This document shows positions 35,580-44,593 of a stretch of DNA of 64,000 bases, piece after piece; position 1 is the stretch's first letter; each line of letters begins with the position of its first letter. The position numbers and the translations under genes were made by a program. Origin of the DNA: CAWIMX01 sp963837345 (GTDB lineage: Bacteria > Acidobacteriota > Vicinamibacteria > Vicinamibacterales > CAVVIG01); NCBI GenBank assembly GCA_963837345.1, contig CAWIMX010000001.1:558001-622000 (forward strand), read 5' to 3'. The notes under the pieces are model-generated. The model did no database searches, had not been told where the DNA came from, and saw only the letters and a list, made by a program, of their open reading frames with translations.

Positions 35580-36074
35580 ATGGCGGTCACGCTCACGGTC
35601 AACGCCGCACCCCGGACAGTCGACGTCGAGCCGGACACGCCGCTCCTGTGGGTCCTGCGCGACACGCTCGGCCTGACCGGCACGAAGTTCGGTTGCGGCA
35701 TCGCGGCGTGCGGTGCGTGCACCGTTCACCTGAACGGCCGCGCGGTCCGATCGTGCACGTTCCCGATCGCGTCGGCCGAGGGCGCCGAGGTCACGACCAT
35801 CGAGGGCCTCGCCCGGGGCGGGGTCCTCCATCCGGTGCAGCAGGCGTGGATCGATCACCAGGTGCCGCAGTGCGGCTACTGCCAGTCGGGCCTCATCATG
35901 GCGGTGACGGCGATGCTGGCCGACCGGCCGGCACCGACCGACGCCGAGATCGACCGGCTGGTCACGAACATCTGCCGCTGCGGCACGTTCGTCCGCGTCC
36001 GGCGCGCGATTCACGCGGTCGCCGGGAGCCCGGCGGCCCAGGACACGCGCCCCGCCACCGGGGAGGGCCGCTGA
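35580..36074 (+). CDS. iorA: Isoquinoline 1-oxidoreductase alpha subunit-like, [2Fe-2S] protein
   Basis: 164 residues, the small iron-sulfur subunit of a molybdenum hydroxylase of the xanthine-oxidase family. ATG 35580 follows AAGGAGG. The plant-type [2Fe-2S] cluster ligands are in FGCGIAACGACTVHLNG and the next Cys in RSCTFP. The second, C-terminal cluster is in QCGYCQSGLIM and ICRCGTFVRVR. It passes electrons from the molybdopterin subunit encoded next. No FAD subunit is present, as usual for IorAB-type enzymes, which use a cytochrome acceptor. Assignment as IorA rests on the two-subunit arrangement; the true substrate may be an aldehyde or N-heterocycle. Confidence 0.88.
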   Translation: MAVTLTVNAAPRTVDVEPDTPLLWVLRDTLGLTGTKFGCGIAACGACTVHLNGRAVRSCTFPIASAEGAEVTTIEGLARGGVLHPVQQAWIDHQVPQCGYCQSGLIMAVTAMLADRPAPTDAEIDRLVTNICRCGTFVRVRRAIHAVAGSPAAQDTRPATGEGR

Positions 36075-36075
36075 C

Positions 36076-38241
36076 ATGCGCAAGTGGACTCGTCGCGCGT
36101 TCATCGGCACCGGCACGCTCGCCGGCGGCGGCTTCATCCTCGGCGTGGCCGGCGTCACGTTCTCCCCCAACCGGCTCAGCGTGCGCGCCGGCGACGCCGG
36201 CGCCGGCGCGCTGAATACGTGGATCACGATCACGCCCGACAACCTCGTCACCGTCTTCGTGCCGCACTGCGAGATGGGCCAGGGCGCCGTCACCGGCCTC
36301 GCGATGATGGCCGCTGAAGAGATGAACGCGGACTGGGATCTGGTTCAGGTGAAGGAGGCGCCGGCGCTCGACGCCTATGCGAACGCCTACATGGCCCGCG
36401 CGTTCACGGGCGACGTGATCCCGCGGCCCTTCGAGCGCGCGGTGGACTACGGCTCGTACCGCCTCGCGCGGTGGTTCGGCACGCAGGCGACCGGCGGCAG
36501 CAGCTCGGTGCGCGGCACGGGCGTGTACGGCATGACGATCGCCGGCGCGGCCGCGCGCGAGATGCTGATCGCCGAAGCGGCCGACCGCTTCGGCGTTCCG
36601 GCCGCCGACTTGAAGGCCGAGCGCTCGCACGTCGTGCACGCCGCGTCGAACCGGAGCGCCACGTTCGGCGAGCTCGCGGCGGGAGCGGCCGTGCGATCCA
36701 TTCCCGCGCACCCGCCGCTCAAGGATCCGGACACCTACACGATCCGACGTACCGCCCGGCCGCGGGTGGACATTCCGCCGAAGGTGGACGGCAGCGCGAA
36801 GTACGGCATCGACGTCACGCGACCCGGCATGCTGTACGCCGCGCTCGAGCTCGCGCCGGTCTACGGCGGCAAGCTCGTGTCGGTGGACCACTCGCCCGCC
36901 GAGGCGATGCCCGGCGTCCGGAAGATCGTCGAACTCGAAGACGGCGTGGCCGTGGTGGCCGACAGCTACTGGCGCGCGCGCCAGGCCCTCGCGGCGCTCG
37001 AGCCGGTCTTCGACGACGCGGGGCACGCGGATGTATCGAGCGAGTCGATCTTCGCGGCCTTCGACACGGCGCTCGGCGATCCGCCTGAGGTGCCCAGCGA
37101 GGGCAACACCGTGGTCACCGCCGACTACCGCGTGCCGTTCCTCGCGCACGCGACGATGGAACCCATGGTCTGCACGGCGCAGGTGACCGAAGAGGGCGCC
37201 CAGATCTGGGCGGGCACGCAGGATCCCCTCAACGCGCGCGGAACCGCCGCGGAAGCGCTCGGGCTCGACGCCGAACAGGTGACGGTGACGAATCTCTGGC
37301 TCGGCGGCGGCTTCGGCCGGCGGCTGCCGTTCAATCTCGACTACATCGGTCTGGGCGCGCGGATCGCGAAGGCCGTGTCGCCGTCGCCGCTCAAGCTCGT
37401 CTACAGCCGCGAGACCGACATCCAGCACGACTACTACCGCCCCGCCGCGATGACCCGGTTCGCCGGCGCGCTCGACGCGCACGGCACGCCGCTCGCGATC
37501 GCCTCGTGTTACGCGGGCGGAGGCGACGGCGAATCGACCTACATGCCGTACGCGATCGCCGATCTGCGGGCCACCAAACGCGACGCGGCGCATCCCATCC
37601 GCACCGGCCCGTGGCGCTCCGTGCTGAACTCGCAGCACGGGTTCTTCAAGGAGTCGTTCGTCGACGAGCTCGCGCACGCCGCCGGCAAGGATCCGTTCGC
37701 GTTCCGGCGCGACTTGCTGGGCGACCAGCCGCGCTTCAGGGCGGTCCTCGAGAAGGCGGCCGCCATGGCGGGCTGGGGCACGCCCCTGCCCGCCGGCGAA
37801 GGCCGCGGCATCGCCATCACCGCGTGCTTCGGGTCGATCGTCGGCGAGGTTGCGCACGTGTCGGTCTCGCCAGAGGGGCGGCTGCGCGTGGTGAACGTGT
37901 ACGCCGCTGTCGACTGCGGCGACGTCGTGAACGCCGACAGCGCCGCGGCGCAGGCCGAGGGCGGCATCATCTTCGGCCTCTCGGCCGCCATGGTCGGCGA
38001 GATCACCATCAAGGAAGGCCGCGTCGTCGAGAAGAACTTCCGCGATCACCTGATGATCCACCTGGCCGACGCGCCGCAGGTCGCCGTGGAGTTCATCCGA
38101 TCGGGCGCCCCCGCGGGCGGCCTGGGCGAGCCCTGCGTGCCGCCCATCGCGGCGGCCGTCGCCAACGCGATCTACGCGGCCAGCGGCGTGCGCGTGCGGA
38201 CGCTGCCCTTCAAGAACACCAGCCTGGCGCGCAGCGTCTAG
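36076..38241 (+). CDS. iorB: Isoquinoline 1-oxidoreductase beta subunit-like, molybdopterin hydroxylase
   Basis: A 721-residue catalytic subunit. The N-terminus carries a twin-arginine signal (MRKWTRRAFIGTGTLAGGGF), predicting export in folded form with the cofactor and the IorA partner. Domains: a small binding module (NTWITITPDNLVTVFVPHCE, GQGAVTG), a middle aldehyde-oxidase a/b hammerhead-like part, and the second Mo-binding half with LGGGFGRRLPF. The conserved catalytic Glu is in GLGEPCVPPIAAAVANAIY. The start is 1 nt after the iorA stop, so they are coupled. No XdhC-like maturation gene is in the window; molybdate import genes lie about 6 kb downstream. Confidence 0.9.
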   Translation: MRKWTRRAFIGTGTLAGGGFILGVAGVTFSPNRLSVRAGDAGAGALNTWITITPDNLVTVFVPHCEMGQGAVTGLAMMAAEEMNADWDLVQVKEAPALDAYANAYMARAFTGDVIPRPFERAVDYGSYRLARWFGTQATGGSSSVRGTGVYGMTIAGAAAREMLIAEAADRFGVPAADLKAERSHVVHAASNRSATFGELAAGAAVRSIPAHPPLKDPDTYTIRRTARPRVDIPPKVDGSAKYGIDVTRPGMLYAALELAPVYGGKLVSVDHSPAEAMPGVRKIVELEDGVAVVADSYWRARQALAALEPVFDDAGHADVSSESIFAAFDTALGDPPEVPSEGNTVVTADYRVPFLAHATMEPMVCTAQVTEEGAQIWAGTQDPLNARGTAAEALGLDAEQVTVTNLWLGGGFGRRLPFNLDYIGLGARIAKAVSPSPLKLVYSRETDIQHDYYRPAAMTRFAGALDAHGTPLAIASCYAGGGDGESTYMPYAIADLRATKRDAAHPIRTGPWRSVLNSQHGFFKESFVDELAHAAGKDPFAFRRDLLGDQPRFRAVLEKAAAMAGWGTPLPAGEGRGIAITACFGSIVGEVAHVSVSPEGRLRVVNVYAAVDCGDVVNADSAAAQAEGGIIFGLSAAMVGEITIKEGRVVEKNFRDHLMIHLADAPQVAVEFIRSGAPAGGLGEPCVPPIAAAVANAIYAASGVRVRTLPFKNTSLARSV

Positions 38242-38307
38242 CCCCGGCCTGGATGCGCATTGAACGCCGACAGGAACTTCGATAGGCTTGCCGCGCGAGG
38301 TGAGGCC

Positions 38308-38895
38308 ATGAATCGCGTCTCTCGACGATGGCATCGGACGCTGCCGGCCGCGGCTTGTGCGGTGGCCTTGCTGTCCGCCGGCACCCCGATGATTGCGCAG
38401 AGCGCGCCGGCGGGCCAGAACGGCCAGCGGGCGCCGCTGCCGGAGGGGTACTGGCCGCGCGGCAAGCGTCCGGACCCGGGCCTTGCGCCCGGCATGCGCG
38501 TGACCGACTTGGGATCCGGAGGCCGCACGTTCCGCCTGAACTTCACCAAGGGCGACGAGGTGATGTCCGGGATGACCGAGTTCGCCCAGACATACAAGAT
38601 CAGCAACGCGCACTTCGTCGGCCTCGGCGCGATCGACCGGGGCATTCTGGGTTGGACGGACACCGAGCGCGCCAACGGCCAGAAGATGATCCCGGTGAAC
38701 GAGGAGGCGGAGATCATCTCGTTCGACGGCAGCATCTCGACGAACGCCCAGGGCGCGGCGATTGTCCATGGGCACGGCGCCGTCGCGCGGCAGGACGGAT
38801 CGGTCGTCGGCGGCCACGTGTTCGAGCTGCACATCAGCATCATCGGCGAGGTCTGGGTGACCGAGGAGCAGGCGCCGGCCGTGCCGGCGAGGTAG
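38308..38895 (+). CDS. Secreted PPC/DUF296-domain protein
   Basis: 195 residues. ATG 38308 follows GAGGTGAGG and opens a signal peptide ending MIAQSAPA. Residues 55-180 match the PPC (DUF296) fold known from plant AT-hook proteins and bacterial homologues: FTKGDEVMSGMTEFAQTYKI, AHFVGLGAIDRGILGWTD, EAEIISFDGSIS, VHGHGAVARQDG (His-rich metal-like site) and GGHVFELHISIIGEVWVTE. The export signal is unusual, because most bacterial members are cytosolic. Its function is unknown. It lies between iorB and the MFS gene on the same strand. Confidence 0.82.
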   Translation: MNRVSRRWHRTLPAAACAVALLSAGTPMIAQSAPAGQNGQRAPLPEGYWPRGKRPDPGLAPGMRVTDLGSGGRTFRLNFTKGDEVMSGMTEFAQTYKISNAHFVGLGAIDRGILGWTDTERANGQKMIPVNEEAEIISFDGSISTNAQGAAIVHGHGAVARQDGSVVGGHVFELHISIIGEVWVTEEQAPAVPAR

Positions 38896-38931
38896 CGGGG
38901 CGGGTCCACGACACGCCCGGAGCCGCGCCCC

Positions 38932-40227
38932 ATGCCTGCGACGACTGCCGCTGCCACGCCCACCCCGCTCACGCGCAACCAGGTTCGAGGCTTCTGGGCC
39001 GCCTGGGCCGGGTGGGCGCTCGACGGGATGGACTCGTTCATCTACGCGCTGGTGCTCGTGCCGGCGATGACCGAGCTCCTGCCCCGTTCGGGCATCGACG
39101 CCACCGGCGCGAACGTGAGCGTCTACGGCAGCGTGCTCTTCGCGCTGTTCCTCGTGGGATGGGGCCTGTCGATGGCGTGGGGGCCGATCGCCGATCGCTT
39201 CGGCCGCGTCCGCACGCTGATGCTCACGATTCTGTGCTATTCGATCTTCACCTTCCTCAGCGCCCTCGCCATGAACGTCTGGCAGCTGGCCCTGCTGCGG
39301 CTGCTCGCCGGCGTCGGCATCGGCGGCGAGTGGTCGATGGGCGGCACGTTCGTCGCCGAAGAATGGCCCGAAGATCGCCGCAAGACGGGCGCCGGCTACA
39401 TGCACACGGGCTACTACTTCGGCTTCTTCCTCGCGGCCATCGCCAACTACACCGTCGGCGCGTCGCTCGGCTGGCGGTGGATGTTCGCCCTCGGCGGCGT
39501 TCCGGCGCTGCTCGTCACCTTCATCCGCTACGGCGTGCACGAGCCGAAACGGTGGGAGGACAAGGCCACCCGCACGCGGCCCTCGCTCGGCCAGGCCTTC
39601 GGCATGCTTTTCACGTCGGCATACGCGAAGCGGACGATCCTCAATTCGATCTATCTGCTCGTCTCGATCGTCGGGCTGTGGGCGGGATCGGTGTACGTGC
39701 CGACGTCGGTCACCCAGATCGCCACGCGCACCGGGCACGCGGCGCCCGAGGCCGCGCGCCTCGCGTCCTACGGCACGATGCTGCTGTCGGCGGGCACGAT
39801 CCTGGGCTGCGTCGCGCTGCCTCCGCTGGCCGAGGCGCTGGGCCGACGGCTCACGCTCGGCATCTTCTTCCTGCTGACCGCCGTCGGCATCGTCGCCGGC
39901 TTCGGCTACATCTTCTACATGACCACGAACGCGCTCGCCTGGTTCATGGCCGATCTGTTCGTGCTGGGCGTCGGCGGTGCGAACTTCGCCATGTACACAC
40001 TGTGGCTGCCCGAGCAGTATCCGACGAGCTGCCGCGCGAGCGCCTTCGCGTTCGCGACGTCGGTCGGACGTTTCGCCGGCGCCGGCATCACCTTCCTCGT
40101 GGGCGCCGGCATCTCGGCCTACGGGTCGCTCGGCGTGCCGGTGGCCTGGACGTCCCTCGCGTTTGTGATTGGCATGCTGCTCCTGCCGTTCGGCGAAGAG
40201 ACCACCGGCAAGCCGCTGCCCGCCTGA
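38932..40227 (+). CDS. MFS transporter (aromatic-acid/sugar-acid symporter-like)
   Basis: A 431-residue twelve-helix major facilitator. Helix 1 starts GFWAAWAGWALDGMDSFIYA, with the D-G-M-D motif of aromatic-acid and metabolite:H+ symporters. Loop 2-3 carries WGPIADRFGRVRTL (signature A), and GIGGEWSMGGTFVAEEWPED follows. The central loop HEPKRWEDKATR separates two halves. Substrate class inferred from these motifs is an organic acid. It follows the iorAB and PPC genes and could import or export the substrate of the molybdenum enzyme. Confidence 0.87.
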   Translation: MPATTAAATPTPLTRNQVRGFWAAWAGWALDGMDSFIYALVLVPAMTELLPRSGIDATGANVSVYGSVLFALFLVGWGLSMAWGPIADRFGRVRTLMLTILCYSIFTFLSALAMNVWQLALLRLLAGVGIGGEWSMGGTFVAEEWPEDRRKTGAGYMHTGYYFGFFLAAIANYTVGASLGWRWMFALGGVPALLVTFIRYGVHEPKRWEDKATRTRPSLGQAFGMLFTSAYAKRTILNSIYLLVSIVGLWAGSVYVPTSVTQIATRTGHAAPEAARLASYGTMLLSAGTILGCVALPPLAEALGRRLTLGIFFLLTAVGIVAGFGYIFYMTTNALAWFMADLFVLGVGGANFAMYTLWLPEQYPTSCRASAFAFATSVGRFAGAGITFLVGAGISAYGSLGVPVAWTSLAFVIGMLLLPFGEETTGKPLPA

Positions 40228-40258
40228 CCGCGACCGCCGCGATGGAGGGGGCTGATCC

Positions 40259-40801
40259 GTGGCGACGTACGTGGCGCTGCTGCGCGCCATCAACGTGGGC
40301 GGCACCGGCGCGCTCGCGATGAGCGATCTCAAGACGCTGTGCACGGAGGCGGGCTTCAAGAACGTCAGAACGTTCATCCAGAGCGGCAACGTGATCCTCG
40401 AGAGCGCGGCGTCCGAGCGCTCGGTCAAGGCGAAGCTGGAACGGGCCGTCACGGCCAGGCTTGGCAAGCCGACGGCCGCCCTGGTGCGCACGCCCGCGGA
40501 GCTCGGGCGCACGCTCGACGCCAATCCGTTCGTGGACGCCGACCCTCGGCGCGTGATCGTGTTCTTTCTCGACGAGCCGCCGCCCAGGGACGCCCTGAAG
40601 ACCGTGCAGATTCCGGGCCGGGAGGAGGTTGCGGCCCGAGGCCGCGAGATCTTCGTTCATTACCCGGACGGCCAGGGGCGATCCAAGCTCAAGTTGCCCG
40701 TCGCGCAATCGGGCACGGGCCGCAATCTCAACACCGTGGCCAAGCTGCTGGAGCTCGCGCGACGCGGCCCCTTGTCGACCGGCTCGTCGGCCGTCAGTTG
40801 A
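40259..40801 (+). CDS. DUF1697-domain protein
   Basis: A 180-residue cytosolic protein starting at GTG 40259 behind GGAGGGGG. The DUF1697 signature is YVALLRAINVGGTGALAMSD, LKTLCTEAGFKNVRTFIQSG, NVILESAAS and FVHYPDGQGRSKLKLP. Two ferredoxin-like halves are predicted. The function of the family is unknown. It overlaps the convergent CHASE2-HD-GYP gene by 8 nt at the stop. Confidence 0.9.
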   Translation: MATYVALLRAINVGGTGALAMSDLKTLCTEAGFKNVRTFIQSGNVILESAASERSVKAKLERAVTARLGKPTAALVRTPAELGRTLDANPFVDADPRRVIVFFLDEPPPRDALKTVQIPGREEVAARGREIFVHYPDGQGRSKLKLPVAQSGTGRNLNTVAKLLELARRGPLSTGSSAVS

Positions 40802-42725
40802 CCGACGCCGCAGCCGGCCCGAGAGTCGGGGCCACGCGAAGGAACGCCTCGACGACGGCCGGATCGAAGTAGGTCTCCGACCCGTCCACGATGACGGTGA
40901 TCGCCTGGTCGTGCGACAACGCCTTCCGGTACACGCGATCGGACACCAGCGCATCGTAGACGTCGACCAGGGCCATCAGCCGTCCCGGAATCGGAATCTG
41001 CTCGCCTCGCAGACCCTGCGGATAGCCCGTCCCGTCCCAGCGCTCGTGATGGGTGTACACGATCTCCTTGGCCATGGACAGGATCGCATCGTCGCGGACG
41101 CCCACCTGCTGCTCGGCCTGGACGATGACGTCGCGGCCGCAGACGGGATGCTTCCGCACCTCCAGCAGTTCGTCGCCCGTCAGCGAGCCCGGCTTGTTGA
41201 GCACGCGGTCGGGCACGCCGACCTTGCCGATGTCGTGGAGCGGCGCCAGTCTGGCGACGAGATCGATCCGTTCCGGCGTCAGATAGTCCTGGAATCGCGG
41301 GTGATGGGACAGTTGACGGGCCAGCAGCTGCGCGTATCGCTCGGTGCGGCGCGCATGGCGGCCGGTCTCGAGGTCCCGCGCTTCGACCAGCGACAGCAGC
41401 GCCTGCACCATGAGCTGCTGCGACACGGTTCGCTGTTCGGCCGCCTGGTCGGCCCGCAGGCGCTCGCGCGAGTACCTCGCCAGGGTGACCGCCGCCAGCG
41501 CGCCGACGACAGCCGCGGTCGGATAGAGGGGCGAGATGTACGAGCCGCTCGTGGAGACGAGCCGGGCGGCCCCGCTCCACAGCGCCACCAGGCTGACGAC
41601 GCTCCAGAGGCTGCCCCAGCCGACCCCCAGGGTTCCTACGGCGACGGCCGCGGCCGCGCCCAGCAAGAGTACGGCGAAGATCTCGACGGGCACGGCGTAC
41701 TCCGGGCGCCGGATAAACGTATGCCGCAGCAGGTTGTCCGCAACCGTCGCCTGAACCTCGACACCCGCGAACTGCGTGTCGAGCGGCGTCGCCACGACTT
41801 CTCGTGTTCCGAGGGCGGTGGCTCCGACGAAGACGATCTTGTCGTTGAACGTGTCGTCCGGCACCTGGCCGCTGAGCACATCCGCCGCCGACACGTATCG
41901 AAACGTGCCCTTCCTGCCGCGATACCGCACGAGCAGATGGCTCTTCCCGCCGAGCGGCACGATCGCGTCGCCGAGCGCGAGCGTGGCCGCGTTCACGTTC
42001 GCGGTCCGCAGCACGGCGTTTCGCGCGCCCTGCGCCGCCATGACGGCGGCCAGTGCGAGGCTCGGGTACACCTGGCCGTCGAACTCGAGCAGGAGAGGCA
42101 CCTGCCGCAGAATGCCATCCGCGTCGGGAGCCGCGTTGAGAAACCCCGACGCGCCGGCCGCCCGGGCCAGGTCGGGAAGGCTGCAGATCACGTCGGACGC
42201 GCTCAGGAAGGGGCTCTCGACGCGATCGTCGGGCGGCTGAACCACGGCGACGTTCATGGGATGGAGCACGCAGGTGTTTGCCGCCGATGGCGTCCCGTCG
42301 AACGTGAGCGCGTAGCCGAGGAGCACGCGGCCCTCCCGAAGGACCTGGGCGAACGCGGCGTCGGGACGCGCGGCGGCCTGGTCGGCGCCCCCGCTTCGAT
42401 CGGGCTCGGCGAACACGATGTCGAGGGCGATGGCCGACGCGCGCATCGCGCGCAGCCTGGCAATCAGCGCGCCCATCACGTTGCGGGGCCACGGCCACTG
42501 CCCCACCCTCGACAGGCTTCGCTCATCGACGGCGACGATGACCACGTCTCCGCTCGGCGGCTCGGAACCCGCCCACCGGACGACACGATCGTAGGTGGCC
42601 CGCTCGAGGCTGGCGAGGCCCGCCGGCCGCGACAGCGCCAGACCCATCGCGAGAATCACCGGAACGGCTCCCGCGATCGGAAGGAGCCTGCGGCGGGCGG
42701 CGATCCACACGGCGCTCGTCCTCAC
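40794..42725 (-). CDS. CHASE2 sensor fused to HD-GYP phosphodiesterase
   Basis: 643 residues from GTG 42725 (10 nt after the OmpA-like stop; an upstream ATG at 42785 would overlap it). After a first helix (LPIAGAVPVILAMGLAL) lies a periplasmic CHASE2 domain (SGDVVIVAVDERSLSRVGQW, SAIALDIVFAEPD). About three more helices follow (VEIFAVLLLGAAAAVAVG, VVSLVALWSG, YPTAAVVGALAAVTL). The cytosolic C-terminal domain is HD-GYP: LAPLHDIGKVGVPDR (HD), HERWDGTGYPQGL (GYP) and LMALVDVYDALVS. HD-GYP domains hydrolyse cyclic di-GMP. It is the last gene of an operon with fecR-like and OmpA-like genes, where CHASE2 partners are more often adenylate cyclases. Confidence 0.9.
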   Translation of the reverse strand: MRTSAVWIAARRRLLPIAGAVPVILAMGLALSRPAGLASLERATYDRVVRWAGSEPPSGDVVIVAVDERSLSRVGQWPWPRNVMGALIARLRAMRASAIALDIVFAEPDRSGGADQAAARPDAAFAQVLREGRVLLGYALTFDGTPSAANTCVLHPMNVAVVQPPDDRVESPFLSASDVICSLPDLARAAGASGFLNAAPDADGILRQVPLLLEFDGQVYPSLALAAVMAAQGARNAVLRTANVNAATLALGDAIVPLGGKSHLLVRYRGRKGTFRYVSAADVLSGQVPDDTFNDKIVFVGATALGTREVVATPLDTQFAGVEVQATVADNLLRHTFIRRPEYAVPVEIFAVLLLGAAAAVAVGTLGVGWGSLWSVVSLVALWSGAARLVSTSGSYISPLYPTAAVVGALAAVTLARYSRERLRADQAAEQRTVSQQLMVQALLSLVEARDLETGRHARRTERYAQLLARQLSHHPRFQDYLTPERIDLVARLAPLHDIGKVGVPDRVLNKPGSLTGDELLEVRKHPVCGRDVIVQAEQQVGVRDDAILSMAKEIVYTHHERWDGTGYPQGLRGEQIPIPGRLMALVDVYDALVSDRVYRKALSHDQAITVIVDGSETYFDPAVVEAFLRVAPTLGPAAASVN

Positions 42726-42735
42726 GGCATCGACC

Positions 42736-43380
42736 CTACCGAACGACCACTTCGACCCGCCGATTGCGCGGCTCGGCCGTGTCATCGGGCGTCGGCACGA
42801 CCGGATCGGCTTCGCCGAGCGACAGGACTTCGATGAGCGCGGGATCGAGCCCGGCGGTGACGAGCAGACGCTGGAGCGTCATGGCGCGCCGGAGGCCCAG
42901 CGCGAAGTTCGACTGCGGCGTGCCCGTCGTATCGGTGTGGCCGATGGCCACCACCTCCGGCGCCGGGCGTTCACGAACGGCCTGGAGGATGGCGGTCACC
43001 GATGACAGGGATTCAGGCGTGAGCTCGTCGGATTCGAAGCGGAAGTACAGGTCGAAGCGGGCCGGGGCCGGCGGCTGCGCGGACAGCGCGGCGCCGAAGA
43101 TGCGCGTGACGTCGGCTTCGGACATCGTGGCCGGCGGCGCCGGCGATCCGCTGGCGCCGACACGCGTGAACTCGCGGTCGGCCGTCAAATCGACCGCTCC
43201 GCTGGCGTTCGACACGGCGGCTCGCCCCACGGCGCCGGTGTCCGGTTCGGCCAGGAGAACGACCACGTCCGGAGCCGCTGGATTCAGGGTCGCGCGTCTC
43301 GACGCGCAACTCCCGGAAACGACCGCGGCCAACAGCGCGGCGCCGACCGCACCGCGACTCCTGACGGCCCCCCCGCTCAT
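42736..43380 (-). CDS. OmpA-family lipoprotein
   Basis: 214 residues with a lipobox (AVVSGSC). The N-terminal part is a low-complexity linker. An OmpA C-terminal peptidoglycan-binding domain occupies about 105-210: FDLYFRFESDELTPESLSSV, VVAIGHTDTTGTPQSNFALG, LRRAMTLQRLLV and EPRNRRVEVVV. It should anchor the outer membrane or a sensor complex to the cell wall. Its ATG overlaps the TGA of the fecR-like gene (ATGA), and the CHASE2-HD-GYP gene follows after 10 nt. Confidence 0.88.
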   Translation of the reverse strand: MSGGAVRSRGAVGAALLAAVVSGSCASRRATLNPAAPDVVVLLAEPDTGAVGRAAVSNASGAVDLTADREFTRVGASGSPAPPATMSEADVTRIFGAALSAQPPAPARFDLYFRFESDELTPESLSSVTAILQAVRERPAPEVVAIGHTDTTGTPQSNFALGLRRAMTLQRLLVTAGLDPALIEVLSLGEADPVVPTPDDTAEPRNRRVEVVVR

Positions 43381-43841
43381 GACCCGGAGCGCGGCCCGAC
43401 CTGGATCGCCAGCCGCGTCCCTCGCACGCCGATGATGGCCGACGGCGTTTCGATGCGAATGGAGTCCGGAGAGATCTTGGCGATGCGTCCCGACACGTAT
43501 GTGGCGACGCCGCGGATCATCTTGAGGACGAGGCCGAGACGGCCCTCCGCGGGCGAGTACTCAAAGCGGTCGAGCCGCATCTCGCTGCCCGGACCGAGCG
43601 AGAGCCGGGTTTCGTCGTTCAGCGTCAAGCCAATCCGGCCGTCGGCGCCGGTTCGAATGACGTCCGTCTCCCGCACCACCTGCCCGACCTCGGCCCGCGT
43701 CGGGCCATTTGCTCCGACGACAACGGCTTCGCCAGAGACGATCTTGATGCGCCCGATCTGGGACGGCGGCTGGGCGCCGACCGTCGTCGCCGTCGACAGG
43801 AGTGCTGCGGCCGCCGCCAGTCTCCATGCTCCGTGCCGCAT
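43377..43841 (-). CDS. FecR-domain secreted protein
   Basis: 154 residues from ATG 43841, which fits the promoter better than GTG 43850 (that codon overlaps the -10 box). A signal peptide (LAAAAALLSTATTVGAQ) is followed by a FecR domain: GRIKIVSGEAVVVGANGPTR, ETDVIRTGADGRIGLTLNDE, TRLSLGPGSEMRL and TYVSGRIAKISPDSIRIETP, ending with an immunoglobulin-like GVRGT. There is no membrane span, so it is a free periplasmic FecR domain. FecR, OmpA and CHASE2 proteins recur together in bacteria and probably form an envelope sensor, here ending in a cyclic di-GMP phosphodiesterase. Confidence 0.87.
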   Translation of the reverse strand: MRHGAWRLAAAAALLSTATTVGAQPPSQIGRIKIVSGEAVVVGANGPTRAEVGQVVRETDVIRTGADGRIGLTLNDETRLSLGPGSEMRLDRFEYSPAEGRLGLVLKMIRGVATYVSGRIAKISPDSIRIETPSAIIGVRGTRLAIQVGPRSGS

Positions 43842-43848
43842 CTCGGCC

Positions 43849-43878
43849 ACTGTAGGTTTGTGGCGCCCGCCGCGTCAA
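43849..43878 (-). promoter_or_regulatory. Promoter of the fecR-ompA-CHASE2 operon, probably leaderless
   Basis: On the minus strand TTGACG (43873-43878), an 18-nt spacer and TACAGT (43849-43854) end 7 nt before ATG 43841. Transcription is thus predicted to begin at, or within a base or two of, the start codon. Confidence 0.6.
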
Positions 43879-43996
43879 CGGTCAAAGTCGTAACGACGCA
43901 GGACCTCCGAGAGGGCGACTTCCCCCCTTCGCGCGGTTGACTAATGCCGACCATTGACCGGACCTCGTCTCGTCGGGACGCCACGCGGTGGAGCAT

Positions 43997-44542
43997 TCAG
44001 AACGCCACGGTGACTCGTACGCCCCTGCGGCCGTTCGCAACGACAGGCGCCGCCGTCACGGACGGGCCGGCTCCCGACGGCGCCGAATAGACAACGACGC
44101 TCGCGTGGATCAGGGCGTCGATCCCGAGACCGGCGAGCGCGCCGAGCCCCGCATACACGGCCGTCGTCTCGTAGCACACGGGATCGTCGCGGCATTCGTT
44201 GTCCAGAAACTGCAGAGACGTCAGCCCGCCGCCGAGGGCCGCCCCGATCAGCGCGCCGTTGGCGAGGGAGTCTTCCTTGCGCGTCCGAACCGATCGGATG
44301 TCTGCGGCGGCGAAGGAGCGGACCTGCGATCCGATCCATAAGGAGACCAGCGATTCGGACGCATCGGCCATGGTGCCGCGGAACTCCCGGCCCGTCGTGT
44401 CGGTGACGATGACGGTCTTCGTGTGCCCCAGCTCGGCCAGCTCCGCCAGGGACGAAGCCAGGCCTTGGGCGTCTGCGCCGCTCGCCCAGGCCAGCGTCAG
44501 GGCCAGACCGAGCATCCCCCGCCGAAACCGTGCCGGCCTCAT
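43997..44542 (-). CDS. Secreted glycine-rich hypothetical protein
   Basis: 181 residues; ATG 44542 follows GGGAGGT. After the signal peptide (GLALTLAWASGADAQ) a small beta domain (KTVIVTDTTGREFRGTMADA, SLVSLWIGSQVRSFAAADI) precedes Gly/Ala-rich hydrophobic segments (NGALIGAALGGGL, AVYAGLGALAGLGIDAL). The last residues are VRVTVAF. Cys pair DNECRDDPVCYE could form a disulfide. The same plan, with a small beta domain, glycine-zipper helices and an aromatic C-terminus, occurs in the protein at 4382-4876. It lies 51 nt after modC on the same strand, perhaps by read-through only. Confidence 0.68.
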   Translation of the reverse strand: MRPARFRRGMLGLALTLAWASGADAQGLASSLAELAELGHTKTVIVTDTTGREFRGTMADASESLVSLWIGSQVRSFAAADIRSVRTRKEDSLANGALIGAALGGGLTSLQFLDNECRDDPVCYETTAVYAGLGALAGLGIDALIHASVVVYSAPSGAGPSVTAAPVVANGRRGVRVTVAF

Positions 44543-44593
44543 GGCGACCTCCCTGCCCTCGACGTGAACTGCGCGAACGAGCGCCGCGATGGC

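Noticed and set aside
35962..40524. 1520-codon minus-strand frame
   Set aside because: It lies antisense to iorB, PPC, MFS and DUF1697 genes, is Arg/Ala/His-rich without any domain and arises from GC-rich codon bias.
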